Positions 1-6,639 of a stretch of 10,012 nucleotides of DNA are shown piece after piece (positions within the stretch are counted from its first letter, which is position 1; every line of letters begins with the position of its first letter). The translations under genes were made by a program, and so were the position numbers. The stretch spans positions 1-10,012 of the forward strand of contig JAAURV010000087.1 in assembly GCA_012032065.1 (NCBI GenBank). The letters are read 5' to 3'. Below the pieces are notes generated by a model that saw nothing but the letters and a program-made list of their open reading frames with translations, did no database searches and was not told the origin of the DNA. The stretch comes from Hyphomicrobiales bacterium. Lineage in GTDB: Bacteria > Pseudomonadota > Alphaproteobacteria > Rhizobiales > Aestuariivirgaceae.

Positions 1-210
1 CAAACGCCGGTGGCACCCGTGGCAAGGCCGCAGCCGGCGCCCGACGTGTTCGAGCAGAACGGCATCTCGAAAACCAATCCCGATGGATCGAAGAAGTCCG
101 ATGCCAAGATGCAGGAAGAACTGCGGGCCGCGATTATCGCCAAGAAGCGCCAACAGAATCCGCGCTACGGGACGGTCTTCAACATCGGCAACATCTTCAA
201 AGACGAGTGA
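1..210 (+). CDS. C-terminal end of an unidentified protein (partial, 5' end outside window)
   Basis: An open frame enters from the left edge and stops with TGA at 208-210, giving the last 69 residues. Codon third positions are mostly G or C, as in the neighbouring genes, so this is probably real coding sequence. The tail begins proline-rich (APVARPQPAPDVFEQNG). A charged stretch follows (roughly PDGSKKSDAKMQEELRAA), and the end is RYGTVFNIGNIFKDE. I do not recognise a domain. In many alphaproteobacteria the gene before an M16 peptidase pair is a small lipoprotein of the DUF3035 type next to lspA. That assignment would suit the position and the low-complexity tail, but it is inferred from context only. 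No transmembrane segment is visible in the part present. The next gene starts 288 bases downstream, past a long palindrome, so the two may not share a transcript. Confidence 0.6.
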   Translation, partial: QTPVAPVARPQPAPDVFEQNGISKTNPDGSKKSDAKMQEELRAAIIAKKRQQNPRYGTVFNIGNIFKDE

Positions 211-308
211 GCCCGGTTACAGCGAATTCATTGGACAGCGCACGGCTGCCGTGAGCAGTGTGGCTTAGAAGTGAATCGACGGACACTATGACAGCATCCG
301 CTCAAGAA

Positions 309-473
309 TCACCCTTCCCCCATCGGGGGAAGGTGGCGCACTGCTTGCGAAGCAAGCGCGCGCCGGATGAGGGCCTTGACGCAGGCGAGGTGCAAGAGAC
401 CGTTGCGCCGGAGCATTCCTCAAGGCCCTCATCCGGCGCTTCGCGCCACCTTCGCCCGATGGGGGAAGGGTGA
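309..473. repeat. Long composite palindromic intergenic repeat (element 1)
   Basis: The left arm (309-379) and right arm (420-473) are inverted copies. Both outer ends read TCACCCTTCCCCCATCGGG on their own strand, and both inner ends read GCCGGATGAGGGCCTTGA. Each arm folds again at its outer end. On the left a perfect 9-bp stem pairs 313-321 with 325-333; on the right 449-457 pairs with 461-469 with one mismatch. The left arm carries about 17 extra bases compared with the right, including a perfect 6-bp hairpin (343-348 with 352-357, GAA loop). The centre at 380-419 is unpaired. The layout resembles the mobile palindromic intergenic repeats common in alphaproteobacterial genomes. It could end transcription from the upstream gene or protect RNA ends. 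No T-run follows, so classic intrinsic termination is not supported. Confidence 0.85.
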
Positions 474-489
474 GAGCCACGGCCTGACT

Positions 490-494
490 GGAGA
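490..494 (+). promoter_or_regulatory. Ribosome binding site of the first M16 peptidase gene
   Basis: GGAGA lies four bases before the ATG at 499. It decides the start. The same frame is open back to 367, but that extension would be read through the right arm of the palindrome and would put about 44 residues ahead of a good signal peptide. Confidence 0.65.
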
Positions 495-498
495 CCCA

Positions 499-1842
499 AT
501 GTTAGCCACCCGCATTGTTGTAGCAGCTCTGCTTCTCCTCGCTTTCTTCCTTCCCGCCCGCGCGCTCGATATCGATGTCACGAACTTCAAGCTCGAAAAC
601 GGAATGGAAGTGGTGGTGATCCCGGATCGCCGCGCACCGGTAGTCACGCACATGGTGTGGTATCGCGTGGGCTCCGCCGATGAGGTGTCGGGCAAATCCG
701 GCTTGGCGCATTTCCTCGAGCATCTCCTGTTCAAGGGTACGAAGAAACATCCGCCGGGCGAGTTCAATCGCATAATCGACGTGAACGGCGGCGAGGACAA
801 CGCCTTCACCTCGCGCGACTACACGGCTTATTTCCAGAGGATCGCTAGCGACCGCCTCGAGCTTGTGATGGAGCTGGAAGCCGACCGCATGCAGAATCTC
901 GTGCTCACCGACGAGAACGTGATTCCCGAGCTCGACGTGGTGCGCGAGGAACGGCGCGAGCGGACGGAGAACGATCCATCCAGCCTGCTTCAGGAGCAAG
1001 TTGAGGCGGCCATGTACACCGCGCATCCCTACGGCAGGCCGGTGATCGGCTGGATGTCCGAGGTGGCGCAGTTGACGAAAGAGGACGCGCTGGCCTTCTA
1101 TAGGGCGCATTACACTCCGGCCAACGCCATTCTAATCGTGGCGGGCGATGTCGATGCCGATCAGGTGAAGCGGCTTGCCGGGAAGCACTACGGTGCATTG
1201 AAGAATTCTTTCGAGCCAATGCCGCGCAAGCGCACGCCCGAGCCCGCGCCGATTGCGGCGCGGCGCGTTGAGATGAAAGATCCGCGCGTCTCCTCTGTTT
1301 CGATTCAACGTTCGTATCTGGCGCCCACGAGTTCGACGGCGGAAGGCCTTGAGGCGGAAGCGCTCGATGTGCTGGCCCAAATCGTGGGTGGCGGATCGCA
1401 GAGCCGGCTGTACAAGCGGCTCGTGGTGGAGAACAGCCTCGCGGCGTATACGGGCGCATGGTACGGCGGCGACGGGCTCGACTATGGAACCTTTGGCGTT
1501 TACGCCGCGCCCGTGCCCGGCGCCGATGTGGCGAAAGTGGAGGCCGAAATCGACACGGTGCTGGCCGAAGTGGTGGCGAAGGGCGTCACGCAGGACGAAT
1601 TAGACCGTGCGCGGACGAAATTGCTGGCGGATTCGGTCTACGCGCTCGACAGCCAATCCTCGCTCGCCCGCATGTTCGGCGCGGCGCTGACCACGGGATC
1701 GACGGTTGCCGATGTACTGGGCTGGGAGCGGGATGTCGAAGCGCTGAAGCCCGAGGACCTTGCCGCTGCCGCGCGAAAAGTGATCGACAGCCGCCGCTCG
1801 GTGACTGGAATCCTCCGCCCCGAAACGCAAACTTCAAACTGA
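499..1842 (+). CDS. M16 family zinc metallopeptidase, catalytic subunit (exported)
   Basis: This 447-residue protein starts with a signal peptide (about residues 1-22, ending PARA), so it should act in the periplasm or at the envelope. The inverted zinc motif of the M16 (pitrilysin/insulinase) family is intact: H71-F-L-E74-H75 inside GLAHFLEHLLFKGT. E151 in the VVREERRER stretch lies 76 residues after H75, where the third zinc ligand belongs. The N-terminal M16 domain covers roughly 30-180 and the C-terminal M16 domain roughly 185-430. The length is normal for a half-size M16 subunit. These proteins cut small or unfolded peptides inside a closed chamber and usually need a partner. The next gene, 11 bases downstream, encodes a zinc-motif-less paralogue, which suggests a heterodimer like the Sphingomonas SPH2681/SPH2682 pair. 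The natural substrate cannot be read from sequence. The ATG at 499 is chosen for its ribosome binding site and signal peptide. Confidence 0.93.
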   Translation: MLATRIVVAALLLLAFFLPARALDIDVTNFKLENGMEVVVIPDRRAPVVTHMVWYRVGSADEVSGKSGLAHFLEHLLFKGTKKHPPGEFNRIIDVNGGEDNAFTSRDYTAYFQRIASDRLELVMELEADRMQNLVLTDENVIPELDVVREERRERTENDPSSLLQEQVEAAMYTAHPYGRPVIGWMSEVAQLTKEDALAFYRAHYTPANAILIVAGDVDADQVKRLAGKHYGALKNSFEPMPRKRTPEPAPIAARRVEMKDPRVSSVSIQRSYLAPTSSTAEGLEAEALDVLAQIVGGGSQSRLYKRLVVENSLAAYTGAWYGGDGLDYGTFGVYAAPVPGADVAKVEAEIDTVLAEVVAKGVTQDELDRARTKLLADSVYALDSQSSLARMFGAALTTGSTVADVLGWERDVEALKPEDLAAAARKVIDSRRSVTGILRPETQTSN

Positions 1843-1853
1843 CGGCGCAAGTC

Positions 1854-3185
1854 ATGCATCAAATTATTCGCTGCACCACTTTCTTCATTGCCCTTCTACT
1901 GACTGCGTTCGCCGCGCACGCGATGGCGGTCAAGGAGATCAAGACGCCGGGCGGCATCACCGCCTGGGTGGTCGAGGATCACACGATCCCGCTGATTGCG
2001 ATGGAGTTCTCCTTCGCCGGCGGCGCGGCGCTCGATCCGCCCGGCAAGGAAGGGGCGACACATTTCATTACGGGAATGATGGACGAGGGTGCGGCCGATC
2101 TCGACGGGCCAACGTTTCAGGCGAAACGCGACGAATTGGCGGTGAAGCTGAGCTTCGACGCGGGACTGGACAATTTCGAAGGCTCGCTGCAGACGCTTTC
2201 CAGGAACCGCGACGCGGCTTTCGAACTTTTGCGGAAAGCGCTCACCGCGCCGCGCTTCGAGGAACTTGCTTTCCGGCGCGTGCAGAACCAGTTCCTCGTC
2301 TCCGCCGCCAACAATGCGCAGGACCCCGAGAAGATCGCATCGCGCCGCTGGATGGAGCAGGCCTTCGGGCAGCATCCTTACGCACGCGGGAGCGAAGGCA
2401 ACGAGGCAACGATCGCAAAGCTCGTGCCGGACGATCTGCGCGCCATGCACAAGCGGCTGTTCGTGAAGCAAGGGCTGACGATTAGCGTTGTCGGCGACAT
2501 CGACTCGGCGACGCTTGGCGCGCTGCTCGACAAGACCTTCGGCGCCTTGCCGGAGAAGGCGGAGGGAGGACCCGTTTCCGAAGCGAGCGTTGCGATGGGG
2601 CCGCAGCTCACCCACATTGCACGCGACATTCCGCAATCGATCATTGTGTTCGGTTCGGCGGGAATCAAACGCAACGATCCGGAGTTCATTCCGGCCTTCG
2701 TGGCCATGCATATTCTGGGAGGCGGAGGGCTTGGATCGCGGCTCACCGAGGAAGTGCGCGAGAAGCGCGGGCTTACCTATGGCGTTGGCATCGGCCTCGT
2801 GCCGCTCGACCACGCCGGGCTTCTCATGGGCTCGCTTGGAACCCGCAACGAGAAAGCGGGCGAAGCGATGGGCGTCATCCGTGAGGTGCTGACCCGCATG
2901 GCGCAAGAAGGGCCGACTCAGGAAGAACTCGACACGGCGAAAACCTTCCTCACCGGCTCCTATGCGCTGCGTTTCGATTCGAACGCCAAGATCGCGGGGC
3001 AGCTCCTGGGCGTGCAGCAGGACAATCTTGGCATCGACTATTTCACGCGCCGCAATGGATTGATCGAGGCGGTGACGCTGGATCAGGTGAAGGCCGCGGC
3101 CAAGCGGCTGCTCGCGGCGGATGCGCTGATCGTGAGCGTCGTCGGCAAGCCCGAGGGTCTGAAATCCACAGGCACCGGCGGCTGA
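1854..3185 (+). CDS. M16 family peptidase-like protein, non-catalytic subunit (exported)
   Basis: This 443-residue protein has an N-terminal signal peptide (about residues 1-25, ending AAHAMA). It matches the M16 fold along its length but is inactive by motif: where the partner has HFLEH, this one reads H70-F-I-T-G74, so the glutamate and second histidine are gone. The C-terminal domain keeps the conserved segment EEVREKRGLTYGVG (about 299-312). Its Arg and Tyr (R302 or R305, and Y309) match the Arg/Tyr pair that, in two-subunit M16 enzymes, binds substrate in the subunit lacking zinc. It should therefore complete the active site of the upstream peptidase rather than cut by itself. The 11-base gap indicates one operon. 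There is no strong ribosome binding site before 1854, so translation is probably coupled to the upstream gene. The frame is open further upstream, but only as a shadow of the first peptidase gene. Confidence 0.92.
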   Translation: MHQIIRCTTFFIALLLTAFAAHAMAVKEIKTPGGITAWVVEDHTIPLIAMEFSFAGGAALDPPGKEGATHFITGMMDEGAADLDGPTFQAKRDELAVKLSFDAGLDNFEGSLQTLSRNRDAAFELLRKALTAPRFEELAFRRVQNQFLVSAANNAQDPEKIASRRWMEQAFGQHPYARGSEGNEATIAKLVPDDLRAMHKRLFVKQGLTISVVGDIDSATLGALLDKTFGALPEKAEGGPVSEASVAMGPQLTHIARDIPQSIIVFGSAGIKRNDPEFIPAFVAMHILGGGGLGSRLTEEVREKRGLTYGVGIGLVPLDHAGLLMGSLGTRNEKAGEAMGVIREVLTRMAQEGPTQEELDTAKTFLTGSYALRFDSNAKIAGQLLGVQQDNLGIDYFTRRNGLIEAVTLDQVKAAAKRLLAADALIVSVVGKPEGLKSTGTGG

Positions 3186-3212
3186 GCTTGGGATACGCGC
3201 GCCCGCCGGTGT

Positions 3213-3218
3213 AAGAGG
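3213..3218 (+). promoter_or_regulatory. Ribosome binding site of mutL
   Basis: AAGAGG sits five bases before the ATG at 3224. It supports that start, which also gives the canonical MutL N-terminus. Confidence 0.65.
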
Positions 3219-3223
3219 CGGCC

Positions 3224-4939
3224 ATGCGCATCAGGCGGCTCTCCGAATCAACCATCAACCGCATCGCCGCCGGCGAAGTCGTCGAACGGCCGGCGAGCGT
3301 TGTGAAGGAACTCGTCGAGAACGCCATCGACGCGGGGGCTTCGACAATTGCGGTGGCCTTCCGCGGCGGCGGCAAGACGCTGATCCGCGTCGTTGACGAC
3401 GGGTTTGGAATTGAGCGCGGCGATATGGCGCTCGCCATCGAGCGCCACGCGACCTCCAAACTCTCTGATGATGATCTCATCGATATCCGGAGCCTGGGAT
3501 TTCGCGGCGAGGCGCTGCCATCGATCGGATCGGTGAGCCGCATGACGATTGCCTCCCGGGCCAAAGGGGCTCTGGAAGCGTTCATCCTCGGCGTCGAAGG
3601 CGGAAGCGTCTCGCAAACGGCGCCAGCCGCGCTGGCGCGCGGCACCGAAATCGAAGTGCGCGATCTTTTCTTCGCCGTGCCGGCGCGTCTCAAGTTCCTG
3701 AAAGCCGAACGCAGCGAAACAACCGAAGCCGCCGATGTGGTGCGAAGACTGGCGTTAGCGCACCCGGCCATCGGATTTTCCTTCGCCAGCGAAGAGCGCG
3801 TGCTGATCGATGTGCCCGCCGCGCAAGGTTTCGAAGCGCGCATTGCAAAACTTCTGGGCGGCGATTTCGTCGCCAATGCGCGGGCGCTGTCGGCGTCGCG
3901 CGAAGACGTGGGCATTGAAGGGTATGCCGGGCTTCCGACATTCTCGCAGGCGCAGGCCGCGCGCCAGTTCGCTTTCGTCAACGGCCGGCCGGTGCGCGAC
4001 AAGCTGATCGCAGGTGCTATCCGCGGCGCTTATGCGGACCTGATGCCGCGCGGGCGGTTTCCGTCGGTGATCCTGATGCTCACATGCCGGCCGGACCGCG
4101 TGGACGTGAATGTGCATCCCGCAAAGGCCGAAGTGCGCTTCCGCGACTCTGGAATGGTGCGCGGCCTGATCGTGAGCGCTATCCGCGAGGCGCTGGCTGC
4201 GGGCACGCCGAAAGCCGATGCCACGCTGGCCCGCGCGGCAGCGCAAAGTTTCCGGCCGTGGCCGCCGCAACCCGCTGGTTTCGAGGAGAAGCAGGCTGCC
4301 TTCATGATGGACATGCCGCCGTTGGCTCCTGCGGCAGCTTTCGAAATGCCGGATGCATCGCATCCGTTGGGCGCGGCGCGCGCGCAGCTTCACAACGCCT
4401 ACATCGTGGCACAGTCTCCCGATGGCATGATCCTTGTCGATCAGCACGCGGCGCATGAACGGCTTGTCTATGAAAGGTTGAAGCAGGAGCGGCAAGGGAG
4501 GGGGATCGCGACGCAGCCGCTGCTCGTGCCCGAAGTCGTCGATGTCGATCCGGTGGCGCGCGAACGGCTGGATGCAGCGCGCGGCATGCTGGCGGAGGCG
4601 GGTGTGGTGCTCGAGGCCTTCGGTGATGGGGCGGTTCTGGTGCGTGAGTTTCCAGCAGCGCTTGCAGGCGGTTCGATTTCCGCCATCGTCTGTGATCTCG
4701 CCGATGAACTCGCGGAACCGGAACAAGGTACTGGCGTCGAGGAGCGCATCAATCACGTGCTGGCGACAATGGCCTGCCACCATTCGGTCCGCGCCGGCCG
4801 CTCGCTTCGCCCTGACGAGATGAACGCGCTGCTCCGCGAAATGGAAGCAACGCCCAACTCCGGCCAATGCAATCACGGACGCCCGACGTTCATCGAACTG
4901 AAGCTCCCGGATATCGAGAGGCTGTTTGGCAGGAGGTAG
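3224..4939 (+). CDS. mutL: DNA mismatch repair protein MutL (endonuclease type)
   Basis: This 571-residue protein links mismatch recognition by MutS to strand removal. The N-terminal GHKL ATPase (about 1-320) shows IAAGEVVERPASVVKELVENAIDAG with E29 and N33, then DDGFGI (58-63), TSKL (77-80) and GFRGEAL (92-98). A proline- and alanine-rich linker (about 325-385) joins it to the dimerisation and nuclease domain. That domain carries the full metal-binding endonuclease motif DQHA-x2-E-x4-E (D406 to E417), ACHH (C518) and QCNHGRP (C549 to P554). Q431-PLLV-P436 fits the QxxLxP pattern of the beta-clamp-binding site of nicking MutL proteins such as that of Bacillus subtilis. The protein should therefore nick DNA itself, as expected where MutH is absent. 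The gene follows the M16 pair by 38 bases on the same strand, so it may share a transcript, although the functions are unrelated. Confidence 0.97.
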   Translation: MRIRRLSESTINRIAAGEVVERPASVVKELVENAIDAGASTIAVAFRGGGKTLIRVVDDGFGIERGDMALAIERHATSKLSDDDLIDIRSLGFRGEALPSIGSVSRMTIASRAKGALEAFILGVEGGSVSQTAPAALARGTEIEVRDLFFAVPARLKFLKAERSETTEAADVVRRLALAHPAIGFSFASEERVLIDVPAAQGFEARIAKLLGGDFVANARALSASREDVGIEGYAGLPTFSQAQAARQFAFVNGRPVRDKLIAGAIRGAYADLMPRGRFPSVILMLTCRPDRVDVNVHPAKAEVRFRDSGMVRGLIVSAIREALAAGTPKADATLARAAAQSFRPWPPQPAGFEEKQAAFMMDMPPLAPAAAFEMPDASHPLGAARAQLHNAYIVAQSPDGMILVDQHAAHERLVYERLKQERQGRGIATQPLLVPEVVDVDPVARERLDAARGMLAEAGVVLEAFGDGAVLVREFPAALAGGSISAIVCDLADELAEPEQGTGVEERINHVLATMACHHSVRAGRSLRPDEMNALLREMEATPNSGQCNHGRPTFIELKLPDIERLFGRR

Positions 4940-4940
4940 T

Positions 4941-4960
4941 CCCCGCGAAGCGGGTAGGGG
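4941..4960. terminator. Possible hairpin between convergent mutL and rsmD
   Basis: CCCGC-GAA-GCGGG (4942-4954) can form a 5-bp GC stem in the 28 bases between the mutL and rsmD stops. CCCC at 4941-4944 could instead pair with GGGG at 4957-4960. No T-run follows on either strand. It may act as a weak bidirectional terminator. The sequence GCGAAGCGGGTAGGGGTGA also resembles the inner module of the longer palindromes in this window, so it may be a repeat fragment. Confidence 0.35.
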
Positions 4961-4967
4961 TGAAGGA

Positions 4968-5525
4968 TTAGCTCGCGCGATAGAACCTCACCGTCGTATC
5001 GCCATAGATTCGTGTGTCGAGGAGTTCGAGACCGGGGACGTCGGCGACCTGTGCCTTCTCGGCCTCTTCCAGAACCACCACCGCGCCCGGTGTCAGCCAT
5101 TTGCCTTCGACCAACGCATTGAGCGCCTTTTCGCCGAGCCCCTTGTTGTAGGGTGGGTCGCAGAAGGCGAGATCGAAGGGCGTTTGCGGGGCGCAGCCGC
5201 CGAGCCTGGTGGCATCGCGGCGCCAGATTTTGCATTGGCCGATGACGCCGAGCGAATCGGCGTTGCGGCGGATCAGGCCTCGCGCGCCTGCGTCATCCTC
5301 CACAAACTGGCAGAAGCGGCTCCCGCGCGAGAGCGCCTCAAGACCCAGCGCGCCGGTGCCGGCGCAGAGATCGATTGCGCGTGTGCCGTCGATGTCGAAG
5401 CCTTCGATGCCGTGCGCCAGGATGTTGAAGATAGCTTCGCGCACCCGGTCGGAGGTGGGGCGTGTGGCTGTTGTCGATGGTGCGGAGAGGTTATGCCCTT
5501 TGAACTTGCCGCCGACGATCCGCAT
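4968..5525 (-). CDS. rsmD: 16S rRNA (guanine(966)-N(2))-methyltransferase RsmD
   Basis: This 185-residue Rossmann-fold methyltransferase should methylate G966 of 16S rRNA (E. coli numbering) using S-adenosylmethionine. The N-terminus MRIVGGKFKG and the following TRPTSDRVREAIFNIL (21-36) are characteristic of RsmD. The cofactor loop is DLCAGTGALGLEALSRG (52-68) and the catalytic motif is CDPPYN (122-127). The length is usual for the family. AAGGA at 5531-5535 on the minus strand lies five bases before the ATG and fixes the start, although the frame is open further upstream. The gene overlaps the end of the upstream pseudouridine synthase by 35 bases, so the two are very likely co-transcribed and possibly translationally coupled. 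It converges on mutL. Confidence 0.95.
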   Translation of the reverse strand: MRIVGGKFKGHNLSAPSTTATRPTSDRVREAIFNILAHGIEGFDIDGTRAIDLCAGTGALGLEALSRGSRFCQFVEDDAGARGLIRRNADSLGVIGQCKIWRRDATRLGGCAPQTPFDLAFCDPPYNKGLGEKALNALVEGKWLTPGAVVVLEEAEKAQVADVPGLELLDTRIYGDTTVRFYRAS

Positions 5526-6108
5526 CGCTGTCCTTGAAATTGCCGCCCAGTTGCTCCGCCAGTGCTTTTGCCGGAACTTCCTCGATGGCGCCACGGGCCA
5601 GTTCGCCAAGCTGGAACGGCCCGAAGGAAACGCGGATGAGCCGCGCCACCTTGAGCCCAAGATGTTCGCACACCCGTCTCACCTCGCGGTTCTTGCCCTC
5701 GCGGATGGCGATGGTGAGCCAGCTGTTGGCGCCTTTGGCGCTGTCGGCGCGGGCTTCAATCGGGCCGTAGCGGATGCCGTCCACTTCGATGCCGTCTTTC
5801 AGACTATCGAGTTTCTTTTTGTCGACCTTGCCTTTGACCCGCACGCGGTAGCGCCTCACCCAGCCGGTGGCTGGAAGTTCGAGGAGACGCTCGGTCTCGC
5901 CGTCATTGGTGAGCAGAAGCAGGCCTTCGGTGTCGAGATCGAGGCGGCCGACCGAGACCACGCGCGGCAGCTTGTCCTTCAGCGCTTCGAATATCGTGGG
6001 GCGGCCCTCGGAATCCTTGTGGCTGACGACGAGGCCGGACGGCTTGTGATAGCGCCAGAGCCGCGGCGGCCGGGCCGATGGCGGAGATTCGCCTTTGAAG
6101 GAACTCAT
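5491..6108 (-). CDS. RsuA/RluB/RluE-family rRNA pseudouridine synthase lacking an S4 domain
   Basis: This 205-residue enzyme should turn a specific uridine of ribosomal RNA into pseudouridine. The catalytic domain is complete. LWRYHKPSGLV (17-27) is the family's first motif, GRLDLDTEGLLLLTNDGE (54-71) holds the catalytic aspartate D57, and GKNREVRR (138-145) is the late motif. The sequence most resembles alphaproteobacterial RluB-type proteins, but those (and RsuA) normally carry an N-terminal S4 RNA-binding domain of about 60 residues. Here only 14 residues precede the catalytic domain. In-frame reading upstream meets a stop at 6133-6135, and the divergent tadA starts 33 bases away. GAGGT (6113-6117, minus strand), four bases before the ATG, supports this start. 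The target position (RluB, RluE or RsuA site) cannot be decided, so no symbol is given. The 3' end overlaps rsmD by 35 bases. Confidence 0.9.
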   Translation of the reverse strand: MSSFKGESPPSARPPRLWRYHKPSGLVVSHKDSEGRPTIFEALKDKLPRVVSVGRLDLDTEGLLLLTNDGETERLLELPATGWVRRYRVRVKGKVDKKKLDSLKDGIEVDGIRYGPIEARADSAKGANSWLTIAIREGKNREVRRVCEHLGLKVARLIRVSFGPFQLGELARGAIEEVPAKALAEQLGGNFKDSDADRRRQVQRA

Positions 6109-6141
6109 CTTGACCTCACAGACGCGAGGGCCTCATTTGCC

Positions 6142-6639
6142 ATGATGACGCCCAAACTGCCAGAACCCATGTCGCTCGCCTTCGCGGAGGCCGAGGCGGC
6201 TCAGGCCCGTGGCGAAGTGCCCGTGGGCTGCGTGATCATCGATTCGTCGGGCAAAACCGTGGCAGCGGCCGGAAACCGCACGTTGGAGCTGAAAGACCCC
6301 ACGGCCCATGCCGAGATGCTGGCGATAAGAGAGGCCGCGAAAGCGCTGGGTTCCGAGCGGCTAGTGGGCTGCGATCTCTACGTAACCCTCGAACCCTGCG
6401 CCATGTGCGCCGCTGCGATTTCCTTCGCACGGGTGAGACGGCTCTATTTCGCGGCGGAAGACCCGAAGATGGGCGCGGTCGATCATGGGCCGAGGTTTTT
6501 CGGGCAGCCGACCTGTCATCATCGGCCAGAAGTTTATGGCGGCATTGGCGCGGCGAGGGGCGAGGAGCTGATGCGGGAGTTCTTCAGGGAGCGGAGAAAG
6601 TCCTCTCCCGCTGTAGCGGGAGAGGAAAGGGACCCGTGA
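6142..6639 (+). CDS. tadA: tRNA-specific adenosine deaminase TadA
   Basis: This 165-residue zinc deaminase converts adenosine 34 of tRNA-Arg(ACG) to inosine, an essential step for decoding CGN codons. H56-A-E58 gives the first zinc ligand and the proton-shuttling glutamate; P85-C86-A-M-C89 gives the two cysteine ligands. The downstream stretch DHGPRFFGQP (114-123) and the C-terminal helix EELMREFFRERR (141-152) fit TadA rather than cytidine or guanine deaminases. The start is uncertain: ATGs occur at 6142, 6145 and 6169, and only a distant GAGGG (6125-6129) resembles a ribosome binding site. The last dozen residues (SSPAVAGEERDP) and the stop codon lie in the left arm of the palindromic repeat at 6596-6759, so the tail is repeat-derived and probably not part of the conserved fold. 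The gene diverges from the pseudouridine synthase gene across 33 bases. Confidence 0.95.
   Translation: MMTPKLPEPMSLAFAEAEAAQARGEVPVGCVIIDSSGKTVAAAGNRTLELKDPTAHAEMLAIREAAKALGSERLVGCDLYVTLEPCAMCAAAISFARVRRLYFAAEDPKMGAVDHGPRFFGQPTCHHRPEVYGGIGAARGEELMREFFRERRKSSPAVAGEERDP

Noticed and set aside
309..473. CRISPR array or insertion-sequence end
   Set aside because: There is a single inverted pair, with no regularly spaced direct repeats, transposase frame or target duplication visible.
367..498. Upstream in-frame extension of the first M16 peptidase gene
   Set aside because: It runs through the right arm of the palindrome and would place 44 extra residues before a good signal peptide. The ATG at 499 has a ribosome binding site.
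1896..2906. Long minus-strand frame opposite the second M16 gene (336 codons)
   Set aside because: It is a shadow of a GC-rich gene with G/C third positions; its residues show no domain and the plus-strand protein is unmistakable.
3755..4876. Long minus-strand frame opposite mutL (373 codons)
   Set aside because: It is His/Arg-rich with no recognisable motif and lies antisense to the conserved MutL sequence.
6109..6137. Possible promoter: TTGAC-like box at 6110-6114 and CTCATT near 6132-6137
   Set aside because: The -10 box is poor and transcription would begin at or after the tadA start, so it is probably chance.
5209..6141. Upstream in-frame extension of tadA
   Set aside because: The extension is antisense to the pseudouridine synthase and rsmD genes and adds nothing TadA-like. 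The family start fits 6142-6169.
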